A stretch of 64,000 nt of DNA, taken from Phanerochaete sordida. Its lineage: Eukaryota > Basidiomycota > Agaricomycetes > Polyporales > Phanerochaetaceae. A program made the position numbers and the translations under genes. The notes under the pieces were generated by a model that ran no database searches, was not told where the DNA came from, and worked only from the letters and a program-made list of their open reading frames with translations. The stretch covers positions 868,001 to 932,000 of the forward strand of contig BPQB01000005.1 of NCBI GenBank assembly GCA_019973155.2, read 5' to 3'. Position 1 is the first letter of the stretch; every line of letters begins with the position of its first letter. This document shows, piece after piece, positions 26,210 to 38,557 of the stretch.

Positions 26210-26517
26210 AATTCCTTGCTTTTTGTCGCTATCTTGGTCCCCCTTTCTTGCCACGGACTATGTACTCTGCATGTTCTCGACTCGTGTGTCATACCTGCTG
26301 TTCACTAGTGTCTTACTGATATCCATAATTGTCTAGTCTTCAATCGTCGGCATCTCGTAAATGCACGAGGCACGTTATGAGCGATATATGGGCGCATGTG
26401 GTCGCCTCGTGTCGCGGCTACCGTCGCATTTGGCGACTCGCCGCGATGCTAAGCGAATGTGCGAAATTCTAGCTCGGGGTATTGTTACATGGTTGCAAAA
26501 CCTTCAAATGCAGCGAG
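26210..26517. other. Intergenic region before the orphan gene
   Basis: 3' UTR of the J-protein gene and upstream region of the next gene; no feature recognised. Confidence 0.5.
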
Positions 26518-27659
26518 ATGTACGCGGTACATGCTCAGATACCACGACCCATGCCTCGTAAGTCCCTCCCTGCTGGATTCCTCTCGAATCCGCGACATTG
26601 ACTGTTCCGTGGGCAGGCGAAGCATCGTACCGTGGAAGTATAAGCCCGACATCCACTCTGGCTTCGTGCAGCCCCAAGTCTGTACCGGGCCCGAAACCAA
26701 CAATTGCGGTGCCCGTCATCCCGCGTCCGAAGAAGATGGCCGCAGCTGTATTCGTCAACGAGAAACATCACGAAGACTCTCTCCAGGTGCAGATGGGACT
26801 GACCAAGCGTAGACTTAAGTCGCTTATTGTAAGCATCTCCTTCGCGTTGCATGATGGCTGGCTCAGTATTGTGTGACAGCCCGCCATGCGTAAGCTGATT
26901 GTGAAGCATATGAATGGCGATATACCATATGACAAGCAGCCGAAGGCACTTCTTCTGGCTTACGAGGCCGATGTGAGTGAGGTAGACGGCAGAAACTGAC
27001 ACCACGCCGTACACTGACTTCGGACAACTATGTAGTGCTCTCGGCTGCCTGAGCTCCGTCGCTATCCGAATGGTTGGCCTGCCCTCCCGTATTGTAGGCT
27101 GTACTTAGCCGGCCACTGCCGGTATTTGCGCAACAAAAGGCGCGCCCTGAGTCCGGAGGTGCCCGTGGTAAGTACCCTTGACCTTCCCAACGTGCGATCT
27201 ACTAAGTGAGTGAAACAACAGCCCCGGCCGATGGCGAAACAGGAGGAGGAGGATGTTGACGAACCTCCACGAACGCCGTCACCGACAGCGATCCCTTCCA
27301 CGCCGGTCGCGAAACCTTCACGCAGGAATGTGGAGCCACCGTCGCCAACTACAAGCTTGACAGCACCTGGAACGCCCGTCACTCGCCGTCACCTTGCAAG
27401 TGCTTGCTCTAGCGGGTCCAGTCATGCGCCATCGCTGAGCAAGTTCTTTGCTACGTTCGAACCGCCCCACAACAGCCAGATCCTGAAAGTCTTCACGGAG
27501 GCCGGAGTGCGAGGTCCGAGGGATCTAGAGGCGATTGCTAGCAACGACCACTTGGAGGAGTTATTCTTTTCGCCCCTAAGGCTCAATGGGAAACTCACGC
27601 ACTTGCAAGAGTGTTTGGTCAAGGCGGCGATGCGTCGAGAGTTTCCGCCAGCATCCTAG
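26518..27659 (+). CDS. Hypothetical protein with C-terminal SAM-like helical domain
   Basis: Not recognised. The best model starts MYAVHAQIPRPMPR, splices at 26556 into EASYRGSISPTSTLAS, and continues KKMAAAVFVNEKHHEDSLQV. Two further introns lead to a compact block with two Cys (ELRRYPNGWPALPYCRLYLA; GHCRYLRNKRRALSP), a Pro/Thr/Ser-rich linker, and a C-terminal helical region (LSKFFATFEPPHNSQILKVF; TEAGVRGPRDLEAIASNDHL; LNGKLTHLQECLVKAAM). The last block has the spacing of a SAM-like domain but is too diverged to name. Such proteins recur as uncharacterised genes in Agaricomycetes. The start and first intron are tentative; the C-terminal exon (27219-27659) is well supported. Confidence 0.55.
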
Positions 27660-27996
27660 TTAGCTAACAAATAGACAAAGCCCGGCTCAATATTGTATAC
27701 TAGTCGTACCTAAAGTTCAGTGTCTTGCTCAATCAATGCTGGCCTCATTTGCTCGTACAATCCCACCTGTCGATGCTCATCGATCATGCGTAGACATCAA
27801 CAGAGAAATGCAGTACAGACGTACATGGTCCAAAACATATGTGACGGTAAGGTGTACAGGAATCTGTAACATGAGCGGTCTTGTCGTTCATTATACTGTA
27901 CATAAGACGACGATCCGTACAAGGTCCCAAGAATAGCCATAAAAACATGTGTACATGACTACGTCGACAACCGCGACGCCGAGTGCGCCGATATCG
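27660..27996. other. Convergent 3' intergenic region
   Basis: Between the orphan gene and the CCCH gene. A/T-richer, with no gene or repeat recognised. Confidence 0.5.
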
Positions 27997-30900
27997 TTAT
28001 GAAGGCGGGAAGGCCTTCAAGTGGGCAGCAGGAGGCGCATGTTGTACGAAAGGCGACTGTCGTGCCTGCACTGTGTTCAGAGCGTTCGTGGTGACCGACG
28101 GCGAAGGCACACCGTTCGCGGCGCGTCCGTTATTGGGAGGGGGCATGGGCGACAGGACGACGGGGCTGGTAGCTGGGGCTGGCGAATGGGAATGAGTTTG
28201 GGCGATTGGGTCAGGCGCATGGGCAGACGAAGGTAGGTGACCGGGAGTGTGCTGGTGGGGAGGAGCTGGTTGGTGGGCGGGAACTGGTAGGCGGGAAGGC
28301 GCAAGCTGTTGGGCTGGTGCAGGCTGATGGGCAGGTGCAGGCTGATGGGCAAGACCAAGTTGGTGGACAGAACTAGGCTGTTGGGCTGGGACTGCCTCAG
28401 GCGCATACGCATGAGGCTGAGCAGGCACAGCGGCCGCCTGTTGCGTCTGGGCAGCAACCGATTGGTTCATCCAGTTGTAGATGACTTGCACCGTCTGGAA
28501 CGTAAGCTGCAGCTTGCTCATGAGGTTCTGCGCGACCTGCGCGTTCTGAATCTTGATCGTCTGCTGCACCTCGTCGTGCATTTCCTGCAATGGCCCCCGA
28601 ACGTCGTTTCGTATGCTTTCTAGCACCATTGGCGTGATGAGTTCTGCGATCGACTGAAGATCTGGTATTTGCGGGGGAACTGGCGGTGCCGGTGGAGGAG
28701 CTGGAGGAGGCGATGCAGGGCGAGCTATGTACGCTTGGAGGGCGGCATTTAGGGCATCCATCTCGGATTTGTACGTGTGCATAGCTTCGGTATTTTCTTC
28801 AAGCCGTCTCTCCATCTTTTTACAAAGGTTAGCATCAGTGGGCTCAGACATAACCAATGAAGTCGTCTCACCTCGACAACTCGCGTTTTCAGCTCTTCAT
28901 TCTCCTTGGTCAGCCTCCCGACCTCGGTTGCCTGAGACCGCGACTGCTGGATTACCTGTACGATTTCTTCAACGATCTCGGTGATCTCTTTGCCTACTCT
29001 TTGAGCCTCCTGCTCGACATCCTGTAAGCGTTGCAGTAGCGTGCGAGGCTTCTGCGGCGCTCCCTCGCCCTCAGCTTGCTCGGAGCTTGCGCCCTGGGGC
29101 TGGTCAACGTCCATGCTCTCCTCCGGAGCCGTGTCCACGCCACCGAAGCTCATCTTTTGGAAACGCTCCTCATTACGACGATCGAGCTCGTCAATAACGT
29201 CTGAGTTGCACTGGACCATGCTGTTTTCTAGATCAGCCACGCGATCGTCGAGGGCATAGAGGCGGTCCATGATCTCATCAACCTCCTGCGGAAGCACCGC
29301 AGGAGAGTGAGAGGCGGGCAGGGCAGGGTCAGGCGTAGGAACGGAGGGCGCTGGGGCAGCGGACGAAGTGGTGAGCGTCGATGAACGAGCGATCGAGGTG
29401 GTGTCCTCAACTCCCGCATTCGAGGTCCTTCGCCTCTTGGTCGGCCGCTTGTCGCCGTCGGTCGTCTGGTCGTCTCCTGATAGACGGGCCCCCGACGCTG
29501 AGGAGGACGCGCTTCGTACCTCGCCCATCATCTTGTACAGCTCGGAGACGCCATCGCGTACCTGCCATACCACAGTCCTGAGCTCTGTGAACCGCTCCTC
29601 TGCTTCGGTCTCCTTGGCGTCCCAGGTGGGCTCTTTCTCCTTCCCTTTACCCTTCGGATCCGCCTTCGGCTCGCCTCTAAGTGCTTTCCAGCCGAGAGGA
29701 AGGTCCCAAAAGTCGTTGTCGACGAGCTTGTAGACACATGCGTTGAGCTCAGACTTCTTCTGCGCGACGCGCTCCTCTGCATCCTCGACTTTCTTGAACA
29801 TTTTCTCGCGAGCGGAGTCGGAAAGGTTTCCGTATTTCTCGGAATTGGCCAGGGCGCGGAGTGAGGACAGCTCACGCTCTGCAGCGATATGCTGCGTACG
29901 AGCTTGAACAGCTTCTGCGATTGCCCTATTCCGCGACGATGTCATGTCAGTATCCCAACTCGTACATCGAACGCGTTCACGTACTTGATACGATCCGCCC
30001 AAACCTGGATCTTCTCCGGGCGAGTTGCACTTGGCTCGTTCGTGTCAGTCTTTGCTGCTGCCTGCGTTGGCGTGGCCATAGGCGACGCGGCAGTGTTTGG
30101 GATAGGCGTGGTCCGGTCTTTGAGCTGTGGCGGGGGCGGCAACGCGCTGGGCGCTGGAGAACGCGTAGCTGCAGGGTTCGGGGGTGTCTGTGGCGCAAAT
30201 GAACTCGCCGCGCTGTCTTGCCTAGACCTCACGAACGTCGTTGCAGCACGAGAGCGGGGCTCAGACGGCGTGTTGGGGGGCAGGGACCGGTCCCCGTACC
30301 TGTCCCAGTCGCGGTCATGGTCGCGTTCTTTGTCGGCGTCGCGGTATGAACCTCGGTCGTTGTAGCTGCTCCTGGAGACCGATGCACTGGATGCCGTGCG
30401 TGACACGAGAGTGTCGTTGCGGCCGTAGCTAGAGGGTGCTATCGGCGTTGCGATTTGAGTCTGAGTTCTGGACATCGAGTCTGCCCGCGACAAAGACGGC
30501 GGGAGGGGTTTGTTGGGTAAGTCTGGGCGGGATGTCGCCCTCGGCGGGAGACCTTGAATGCCTGTCACAGGAGGTGCATTGAAGGAGCCCGACGCAGGCC
30601 GAGTGCGAGGGTCCCTGCTCGTGGCGTAGGACGGGGACATGCTGGGGCCTGTCTGAGTTGATGGTCCGGCACGAGGCGGCGATCTTGGCCTCTCCCGCTC
30701 GCGCTCTCTCTCTCGCGAGTCCCTCTCCCTCTCCCTCTCCCTCTCTCTGCCCCTTTCCCTTTCCCTCTCCCTTTCTCTTTCTCTTTCCTTCTCCTTCTCC
30801 CGCTCTCTCTCTTTTTCCCTCTCCTCCCTCTCTCTGTCTCTCTCGCGTACCCGCGCACGCTCTCTCTCTCGCACAGCCTCCCAGTCCTTGCCTCTGCTAG

Positions 30901-31202
30901 CCTCGATGAGACGTCCTCTCGTTTCCCTGTCTCCTGCCATAGCCTGCTTTTCTCCCTCCGCATTGGGATGAGGCGTAGGTTTCAAGTCATCCCATTTCGC
31001 ATCTTCTGGATGTATAAAGTGGCATTTGTGATAATGGCAGCCCCAGTCGCCGTTGCGCTGCAATCGTTTCGACCCGTCGTTATTGAACCACTGCGGGTCC
31101 CGTTGTTAAAATGAACTGGAGACGATGCAGGTGCTGCAAAGACGCAAGGGGACGTACATGGCAACGTGTGGGGGCCCTGTTCGGGTCCCAGTAGCTGGGC
31201 AT
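27997..31202 (-). CDS. CCCH zinc-finger protein with Arg/Glu repeat and coiled coils
   Basis: Large, mostly disordered protein of unknown role, probably RNA-linked. Starts MPSYWDPNRAPTRCH; an intron joins it to WFNNDGSKRLQRNGDWGCHY and HKCHFIHPEDAKWDDL, giving a C...C-x4-C-x3-H finger with a long first gap. A run of about 80 residues of Arg/Glu/Lys/Asp dipeptides follows (encoded by the C/T-rich tract at 30690-30860), then Ser/Pro/Thr-rich sequence. An intron joins WADRIK to AIAEAVQARTQHIAAERELS, opening a second half with coiled coils (ADLENSMVQCNSDVIDELDR; GKEITEIVEEIVQVIQQSRS) and a Pro/Gln/His/Ala-rich tail. The two halves could be two genes, but the in-frame splice at 29988 and lack of a promoter between them favour one. 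Confidence 0.72.
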
Positions 31203-31563
31203 CCTCTTCTACTCCTACAAAATATGACCTAGTCGGGCGCACGGGGCCTAGTCCGCACGTAGATAGGGCTTTTTGGAGCCCGCAACGAAGGTTGGTGGTG
31301 AAGATGTGCGGCGACGCAGCTGTCAAGTCGTGCAGTCGTCGAATGGACTATATGCGCCCGAGAATGGTGGGTAGAAGTTGCTGAAAATGAGCTGCATGAC
31401 CGTGTCTTCTCCAGCTTTACTAACGCACACCGCATCCCGAAATGGTAGCTGCAGTGTTACCGCGAAATTCACGAGGTATCATGACATCCTGCCAGCTAGC
31501 CTAGCAGGAACGGAATACACGAGACAAGATGCATATGCTCAGGATAGCATACACGAAGATGTG
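31203..31563. other. Intergenic region CCCH gene/SPB4
   Basis: Promoter of the CCCH gene and 3' UTR of SPB4. No feature recognised. Confidence 0.5.
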
Positions 31564-34088
31564 CTATAGATCAGCGAACTGGTTGTCGAACTCGCTTTGC
31601 GAGATCTCGCCTCGCTTGAGCTTCTTCGCCATCCGCTCCTCCTTCGCCAGCTCCTCCCACTCGTCGCCGTCGTCGCCAGCCCCATCGCTGTCGTCGTCTC
31701 TTGCTCTTTTCTTGTCATCTGCGGGGACGACTTGCTCCTGCTGCTTGAGCCATCGCTTCTTGCTCTCTTTCTTTTGCTTCCGCTTCTCCTTCTCCTCCTT
31801 CTTCGTCACCTTGCTGCTCCAAGCGGCGTTCGCTTTTTTCTTCTCCGCGAACTGCTTCCGGCGACGCTCCTTCTCTGCTGCGACGTCTATTTGCCTCTTC
31901 TTCTCCAACTCAGCAAGGCGTGTGGCCTCTTTGGCGGAGTCGACGTAGGCGTATGTGTCCCACTGCAGCAGGAGTTAGTAATTCACAACGAGACAGCTAC
32001 AAACAGAGCAGCTTACATCAACGTCAGCGTCCTGCCAGCCGTCTCGACTGACATCTTTGAGCTCTGGCATCCGCGGCAAGCGCAGCAGCCCGAAGCTCTT
32101 GGCGACACCGACAAGGTCGAGGTCTTTTATCCGGAAAATGTAGGATGCTTCATGCTTCGAATATGCTCTGGTAAATGACACGAATGCCTTGACCGCCTTG
32201 AGAAGCAGCAGTCAGACTAGTGCACGATCGCATGGCGGAGATTAGAGAGTACCTTGTCGTACAATGTTCGGTCCTTGAGGAGGACGCCGCGGACCGTATC
32301 GAGAGTCGAATCCACCGCTGCATCCTCCGGATCGCCCTCCACCACGGTGAGCGCGGAGCCATCCTCGCTGAACGCGGGGCGCTCCTTGATGGGTATCTTG
32401 CGAACGGATAGGAAATCTAGGGAGCCTTATGATCAGATTATGACAACGGTTGCGCAGCGCGGCGACCTACCGACATAGTCGATCTCTCGTCCGACCAAGA
32501 AAGTCCACGCCCGGCCGCTTCTCCCTGCGCGCGCCGTGCGTCCACACCGATGTGAGAACGTCTTCGGGTCAGACGGGGGATCGAACTGAATGACAATATC
32601 GACATCAGGGAGATCGAGACCCCGCGCCGCGACATCGGTAGCGAGCAGGATCTGCGGCGACGTAGGGGTGGCGACTCCTGACGCGAATGCATGCAGCGTC
32701 TTCGTGCGAGCGGTTGGCGGAAGATGGCCATGGAGCGAGTGCAGTGCAACGTGTGAGGGTAGCACCGCCGGCAAGATCTACGTGGTAACGAGCTAATCAG
32801 CAAATGGGTCCTGTGACGGGAGAGTTCGTGCCGTCCCTACCCTGTAGAAGTAGTCGACGCATGCACATGTCGCAAAATAGACGATAAAGCGGGAGGACTG
32901 CTGATGTTGGCATTCATGCTGTATCAGCCGGACGAACTGTATCAGCTTCTCGGACGAGCGGCATGTGAGATAGAAGTTCTGGAGGCTAGTCGTAGCAGGG
33001 TCATTCGGTCAGCTCGACTGCGCTTCGCCTGTAGGAATGATACCAAACACGTACTTTGCTGGTATGCGACGCTCCTCTATCACGTCTGTGATTATCTTCC
33101 CATCCTGACCATCACTGCCCTTCAATTTCGTCCTTTTTGACTGCACTTTGACGACGACCCGAGCGGGATTACGGAGGCCCACGCGAACCAATTCCGATAT
33201 CGCGTCTGCATCTGTCATAGTAGCACTGAACAGACCCGTGCGACGCTGCTTCGGCAGATGCGTCAAGATACGTGTGAGTGCCTGGTGAAATCCCAAGTCA
33301 AGTAAGCTAGCGACGGCAACTATATTAGCGGCAAGGTAACGGCTGCATGTCGCGACATGGACTTACCGATCAGCTTCGTCTAATACAAGAATTTCCAGCT
33401 CCTTGACGTTGACGACGTTCTTCCCCTTGCCAAGAAGGAACTCCTCCACGCGGCCAGGGGTACCCACGACAATATCCGCACCGGTTGACATGAAGCGTTG
33501 CAAGTCTTGTGCGGGCGAAGACTCGGATGAAACCAAAAGCAGGGGCGGCGGGTATTCCCAGCGAGACTCGGGTGGTTCTGCAGTTCCATCATCGTTCGAG
33601 GGTCCTGGAGACGGCGAACGCGACTGTCGCGCTGACGGCTGAGAGCGCAGAAAGAGCTCAAATATAGAATGGATTTGGCTCGCTAGTTCTCTAGCGAAAT
33701 GGTCGTTTCAGGATAAATGAACGCGAGGGACAAGCGACGTACCTTGTCGGGCTGATAACTAGCGCACCAATCTCGTTCTTCTTTAGCTTAGACTCTCGCC
33801 GTATGAGCTTCTCCAGTATAGGTATGACGAAGGCTAGGGTCTTGCCAGAGCCCGTGACAGCCTCGACCACGACGTCCTTGTTCCGCATGAACAAGGGGAT
33901 GGTAGATGCTTGGACTGGCGTCATGTGTGTATGTCCCATGGACTGAATAACGTCTAATCTGGAACATTTAACTGAGCAGGTCGTCCTGAGCAAGCTCGCT
34001 TCTCCGGGGCCTGGTGTACTCACATCCATGGGGTAAGGGTTGTGGGCAAGGACGACCAGACTCCAGCGTATGGAGATGACGACGCCAT
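31564..34088 (-). CDS. SPB4: DEAD-box ATP-dependent rRNA helicase Spb4 (DDX55)
   Basis: Nucleolar helicase for 60S subunit assembly. The start is placed at [20 protein letters not shown], spliced to [20 protein letters not shown], which is the Q motif. Then come motif I ([20 protein letters not shown]), motif Ib/GG ([16 protein letters not shown]), motif II ([11 protein letters not shown]), motif III (LFSATMTD), motif IV ([19 protein letters not shown]), motif V ([20 protein letters not shown]) and motif VI ([17 protein letters not shown]). The C-terminal extension is typical of Spb4: [40 protein letters not shown], then a Lys/Glu-rich tail ending [12 protein letters not shown]. An acidic/Pro-rich insert lies between motifs Ia and Ib (33530-33640). 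Full length, with about ten short introns. Confidence 0.93.
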
Positions 34089-35150
34089 GTTGTAGTCTTG
34101 CTGGGTCTCTCGGCCGCAGAGAGAGGGAGGGTAGGACGAGAGGCTAGGTAGGATGCTACTTGGTGGAATTCAAGAAAAGTGAAGCGCCCGGTGCCGCCTG
34201 CGGCTCGCGCTTCTGCGCGCTTCCGGCGATCCGTCCCGGTTTGGGATGCACTGTGTTGCACACCGATCCCTCGGCATCTTACTGTACCACCTACGTCTGC
34301 CCCTCTGCCGACGGCATATCATTCGGAATAGTCCAACATAGCGCGAGTCAGAACGTTTGCTGTTTCGTGGGCGCATCCCGCGGCGGCCCGCGCCACAGGC
34401 CCCATTGCGTAGGGCATTGCAACGGTGACCACGCTCAGTGACCGAGGTATTCGCCAGGGCCTCAGGCAATGACAAGATCGAACCCCATGCGCGTGGCAGC
34501 TTTGCATCCGAGTGGTGTCGGAGGATGATGGTCTAATTCCGCACACGCATTGTCTCTGCTCGGCGACCGACGTGCCCTCCTCCCGCCCTTGTGTCTGGGG
34601 CGGGTCACGCAGCATGTGTTGCCCAAGTTTCACGCCTGGCAACCCAGGGAGATCGCAGCATATTGATTCGTTTTACTTCGCTCGCGCACAGCGGGGCGGG
34701 AGATTCCAGCTCTCAGGCAGTCGGGCACGGCTGAAACACCTGGTTGGGCACCCGACGCCATTCAGGACGTCTTTGTCAAATTGTCCAGTTGGTCGCCCAG
34801 CGATACGCTGTCAATGTCAGCGTGCGGTCGTCATGGGGTGGTGAGACATTTTGGAACGCTCAGAGGCGTGGAAGTGAACACGGAGCGCACTGGGCGTTTG
34901 CGCGAGCTCCCCACGTCCTCCCAAAACGAACCGTCCGTCGATCATCCGTACCGTATCGATCTATTCTTTGTAGGTGTCCAATCACAGATCCGAATCTAGC
35001 CAGCGTCGACCGTCGTCTGTTCACTCCGCGGTCTACGAATCACGGTTGTCATCCTGTCTTATAAAGGGTCTTGTGCGGCTGCTGCGTCCTTCCCGAGCTC
35101 CTCGACCATCTCCCGCTCGCACCGCCGCCTGCTGGTGTCTTTGAGGGGCC
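34089..35150. other. Intergenic region SPB4/Zn2Cys6 regulator (1.06 kb)
   Basis: Divergent upstream region of both genes. Frames on both strands are short and show no family motif, and I see no repeat. A long upstream region is common for regulatory genes. Confidence 0.5.
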
Positions 35151-38100
35151 ATGTCCGGACACCCGTCCTCGTCGTCCCACATCCCGCTTGCCACTGCGCA
35201 TGGCGGGCCTTCAAATAGCGCCACACGCCAGCGTCGAACCAACCGACCAAGGAACGACCTCATTGTCGTCGAATTTCGCCACGACCAGTACGCTCAGGCT
35301 TCCTCCAGCGAGTCTGAGGAGGAGTCTTCCAGGCCGCCTCGCTCGCGAAAACGCGGACACGATCAGGCGGGGAACAAACCGTGAGAATGCCTCCCGAGGA
35401 GCCTTGCTTGCTGGTGGCTGATCCTTTTCTGCAGGCCTGGCGCGTGCGTGCATTGCAAATCCCTCAAGGTAGAGAGACAGCAGCGCTCTGCCTGCACTCT
35501 TGACCTGACTAAAATTCATCTTAGGTCAGGTGCCAATTTTCCCCAGGAGAGACTCGTTGCAATCGGTGCACCGCCGGGAACCACGAGTGTGTCGCTCGCA
35601 CTCGAAAAAGGCGAAAAGCAGCGCCGTAAGTCTCACCTGTTTACTTGATGATGCGAAGTTACCGGGCTAGGCTCACCCGGTCGCATCAGCACGCACGATG
35701 ACCTCCGGGTGCGAGCTCGGCAGCAGGACTTACAAATCCAGTCGCTGCTCGCCAAGCTTGACCAATTGCACATCGACGCCAAGGTGACGAAATGGGTCGA
35801 ACAATCTCAAGAGCTTGACAAGCTCAGAGGCGACGAAGTCGGTTGGTGCACCTGGGACTCTGTCGCCATTAACGATTCTCTCGATGGCTAACCGCATTAC
35901 TAGCGCGTCCTCCCGCTCCGGAAACGTGCCATTACTACTCGTCACTCATTGGGCCTTTGGACATTGACCTTTCACGTAGGCCGCCGAAATTTTCTAGACT
36001 GACATAAGTCTGATTTGCATCAGCCAACGGTCCTAGCTATTCTAAAATCCCGATGATATTGAGAACTGGCATCGTCGACTCGCGAGAGGTCATCGACCTT
36101 TTCAACCTGTGAGTATCTAGAGCACCCCATCCCGTTATCGTGAGTAATGCCTGACCGTTTATAGGTACTTCGAGAGGATCAACGTGGGTAGCATGCCGCG
36201 CGCCTTTGTATCCGCGTATCTGACGACATCCAGCCTTTCTTCACGTTATTGGATGGCGAGCTGCACTGCCCACAAAGGCTGATATGGAGGAGCTCCCTAC
36301 TGTTCACAGTCAGTAAGTAGACTTTGTACTTACATCTGCTGATTCTACCAACACGTGGGCGATTGCTGACCGCAACTCCAGTCATCGCATGCGCGGCTCG
36401 CCACCACAAACGCCAGGGACTATGGGCTCTTGCCATGGACATTGCGCGAGACTCAGCGGCCGATGCACTCATCATGGGCCCTGTCGACGTCGAGACTGTC
36501 CAGTCCCTGCTCATCCTCGCTGTCTATCCTGTGCCGAAGAAGAAATGGCTAGAGGATAAGAGCTGGTTGTTCATGGGCGCCGCTATCCGGTACGTTCCAG
36601 CGAGGCTCTTATATCTGCTATGCGTACGGCGCAGCTAATGCTTTGCCAAGAATGGCCCAGGAAATCGGACTCGACAAACCGCAGACCGGCACAGACATAC
36701 GCGAGAACATCAATCGCACTCGAGCGTGGATCAACGCCTATTGCGTCGACGGCTCGCATGCGACACAATTCGGTAAGATGCCGATGATCAAGTATGACGA
36801 CTATGTCATCCGCAAGTACGCCCGTACGTGGTACATGTCACTCGACAACTCGCCCTACGACAATACGCTCTGTGGGTACGCCGAGTTGCTCCAAGATATG
36901 CTGAGGTTCCGCCGCCAAGTCGGTCCCATGAGCGCTCTGCCCGACCGTTTCCGCGAGGTGCGTTGACTCTGAAAAATCTCTAGGGACGTTTGCTATCTTG
37001 TTTAAGAGGCTCATTAGTTCACCTCTAGGGCTTTGACATCGTTTCGCACTCCATAGAGTTCGACAAACAGTTTGTCGAACTGATCAGCTTCTGGCGGGAG
37101 CGCCTCGAGGGTGACCCAAATGTGAAGCTATGTGAGCCCACGTCTGCAGGCTTGGCGTGGAATTGCTGCTGAGTGCTCTTGTCTAGGTCCGGTAATCCGT
37201 TACCGTTGCCACAACTTTCGCATGTAAGTCCACAACACCTTTTTCAGCGGTACTCAGTATTGACTGGATCGTCAGGATAGCTTCGTATCTTCGGCTCGTC
37301 ATTTTATCGGTTGGATTTCAGTATCGCCTCAAACAGGGATTAACACGTGGAGACTATATAGTGGAAGAGGTATGCCGCCCACCGCCACGGAGATCAAACT
37401 CTTCTGACGAGTGGCCAGTCCGTAAAAGTTGCGAAGGACGGCATTCGAACCGTGATCGAGCTCTTATGGCCTTCCGGCTTTCTAAGCTGGGCAATGGAAG
37501 CCAACTTCTTGTATATGGCTTTTTGCGCCGGTTTCTTGCTCAACGTAAGCACGAATCCCACTTCGCGCCTACAAGCGATCCCTGAAATGCGCCCGTCAGC
37601 TTCTTCGTCCGAAACTCCTGCCTCTTCTCGACGCAGAGCATTGTCGGGACATCGTCAAGCTCGTCAAAGAGCTCATTGCGATCATCAGTTCGAAGGAGGT
37701 CATTCTCGACGGGCGGCACTCACCTGCGTTGTACTCCAAGTTCCTCATCAATCTGCTCGAGAAGTACTACACTCCAGCGCTACGGGATCGAATCGGCTCT
37801 GCCGAGTCCCCGCCACAGCACTCGGGCGACGAAGATCGGTCGTCGGAGGCGTACTCGTGGCCGGATAGGCCGTCCCACGAGCCGACTCCGGGCCCGGAGC
37901 CAGACGAGGGCCAGTATGGCTCACAGGGCGTACCCGTCGTGCGCGAGCAGGATGGAGACGCGGAGATGGATTTCAGCCTTTCCCACTTCGTAGAAAGCGC
38001 GCTTCCACCTCCCAACCCAGCACCGCCGCAACAGGGCTATTGGCCGATGCCAAACACGTCCGCCGGGACCGCAGGGACGTATCCTATGGACCCGATGCAG

Positions 38101-38172
38101 TGGCAGTATCCGTTCAGCTACCCGGCCATATTTGACATGGCATCCCCACCGCAACACCTCCAGAGCTACTGA
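35151..38172 (+). CDS. Zn2Cys6 fungal-specific transcription factor
   Basis: Nuclear DNA-binding regulator. The Ser/Arg-rich N-terminus with RSRKRGHDQ precedes the binuclear cluster, split by an intron: ACVHCKSLK then VRCQFSPGETRCNRCTAGNH and EC, which gives C-x2-C-x6-C-x8-C-x2-C-x6-C. A short coiled coil (RQQDLQIQSLLAKLDQLHID) may mediate dimers. The middle homology region follows (REVIDLFNLYFERI; LWALAMDIARDSAADALIMG; VQSLLILAVYPVPKKKWLED; WLFMGAAIRMAQEIGLDKPQ), as in the fungal_trans domain. The C-terminal tail is Pro/Tyr/Gln-rich, ending SPPQHLQSY. About ten short introns. The target genes cannot be told from sequence, and no metabolic cluster adjoins it. Confidence 0.88.
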
Positions 38173-38557
38173 GCGCGCCTCGCGTCTCGCAATTTATTGG
38201 CAGCGCTCCTTCACCTCAATTATTGCCCCAGCCGCCAATGTTTCTTCGCCGGTGGTTTGGACCGTTGTCCACATATAACCTCTGTAGCAATAGCTAGCAT
38301 AACATAAACTTTAATTCATTTGTCGCGAAGTGCGACCTTCCCGTTTATGGCCGCTGCAGCTCGTCGAGAGTCTGCGAGTAACTTCTGCTGCCTCAGCCTG
38401 CCTGTGAGTATGCTCGTGGCGCACGCTCACGTAAGCGCCTGACGTGCGCCAAGTTCACCGACACTGACCAAATAGGGATCAACACTGCTCTACCCCGTAC
38501 TCTCACCTATACCAAAAACCCAACGCGAACTTTCCTCCACAAGGAACGATACACAAC
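38173..38557. other. Intergenic region Zn2Cys6 gene/LUC7
   Basis: 3' UTR of the regulator and promoter of LUC7; no distinct element recognised. Confidence 0.5.

Noticed and set aside
30690..30860. C/T simple-sequence tract as a microsatellite
   Set aside because: It is the antisense of the Arg/Glu codon repeats of the CCCH protein and stays in frame.
37446..37460. B-box-like ATTCGAACC suggesting a tRNA
   Set aside because: Lies inside the coding sequence of the Zn2Cys6 factor and no cloverleaf can be formed.
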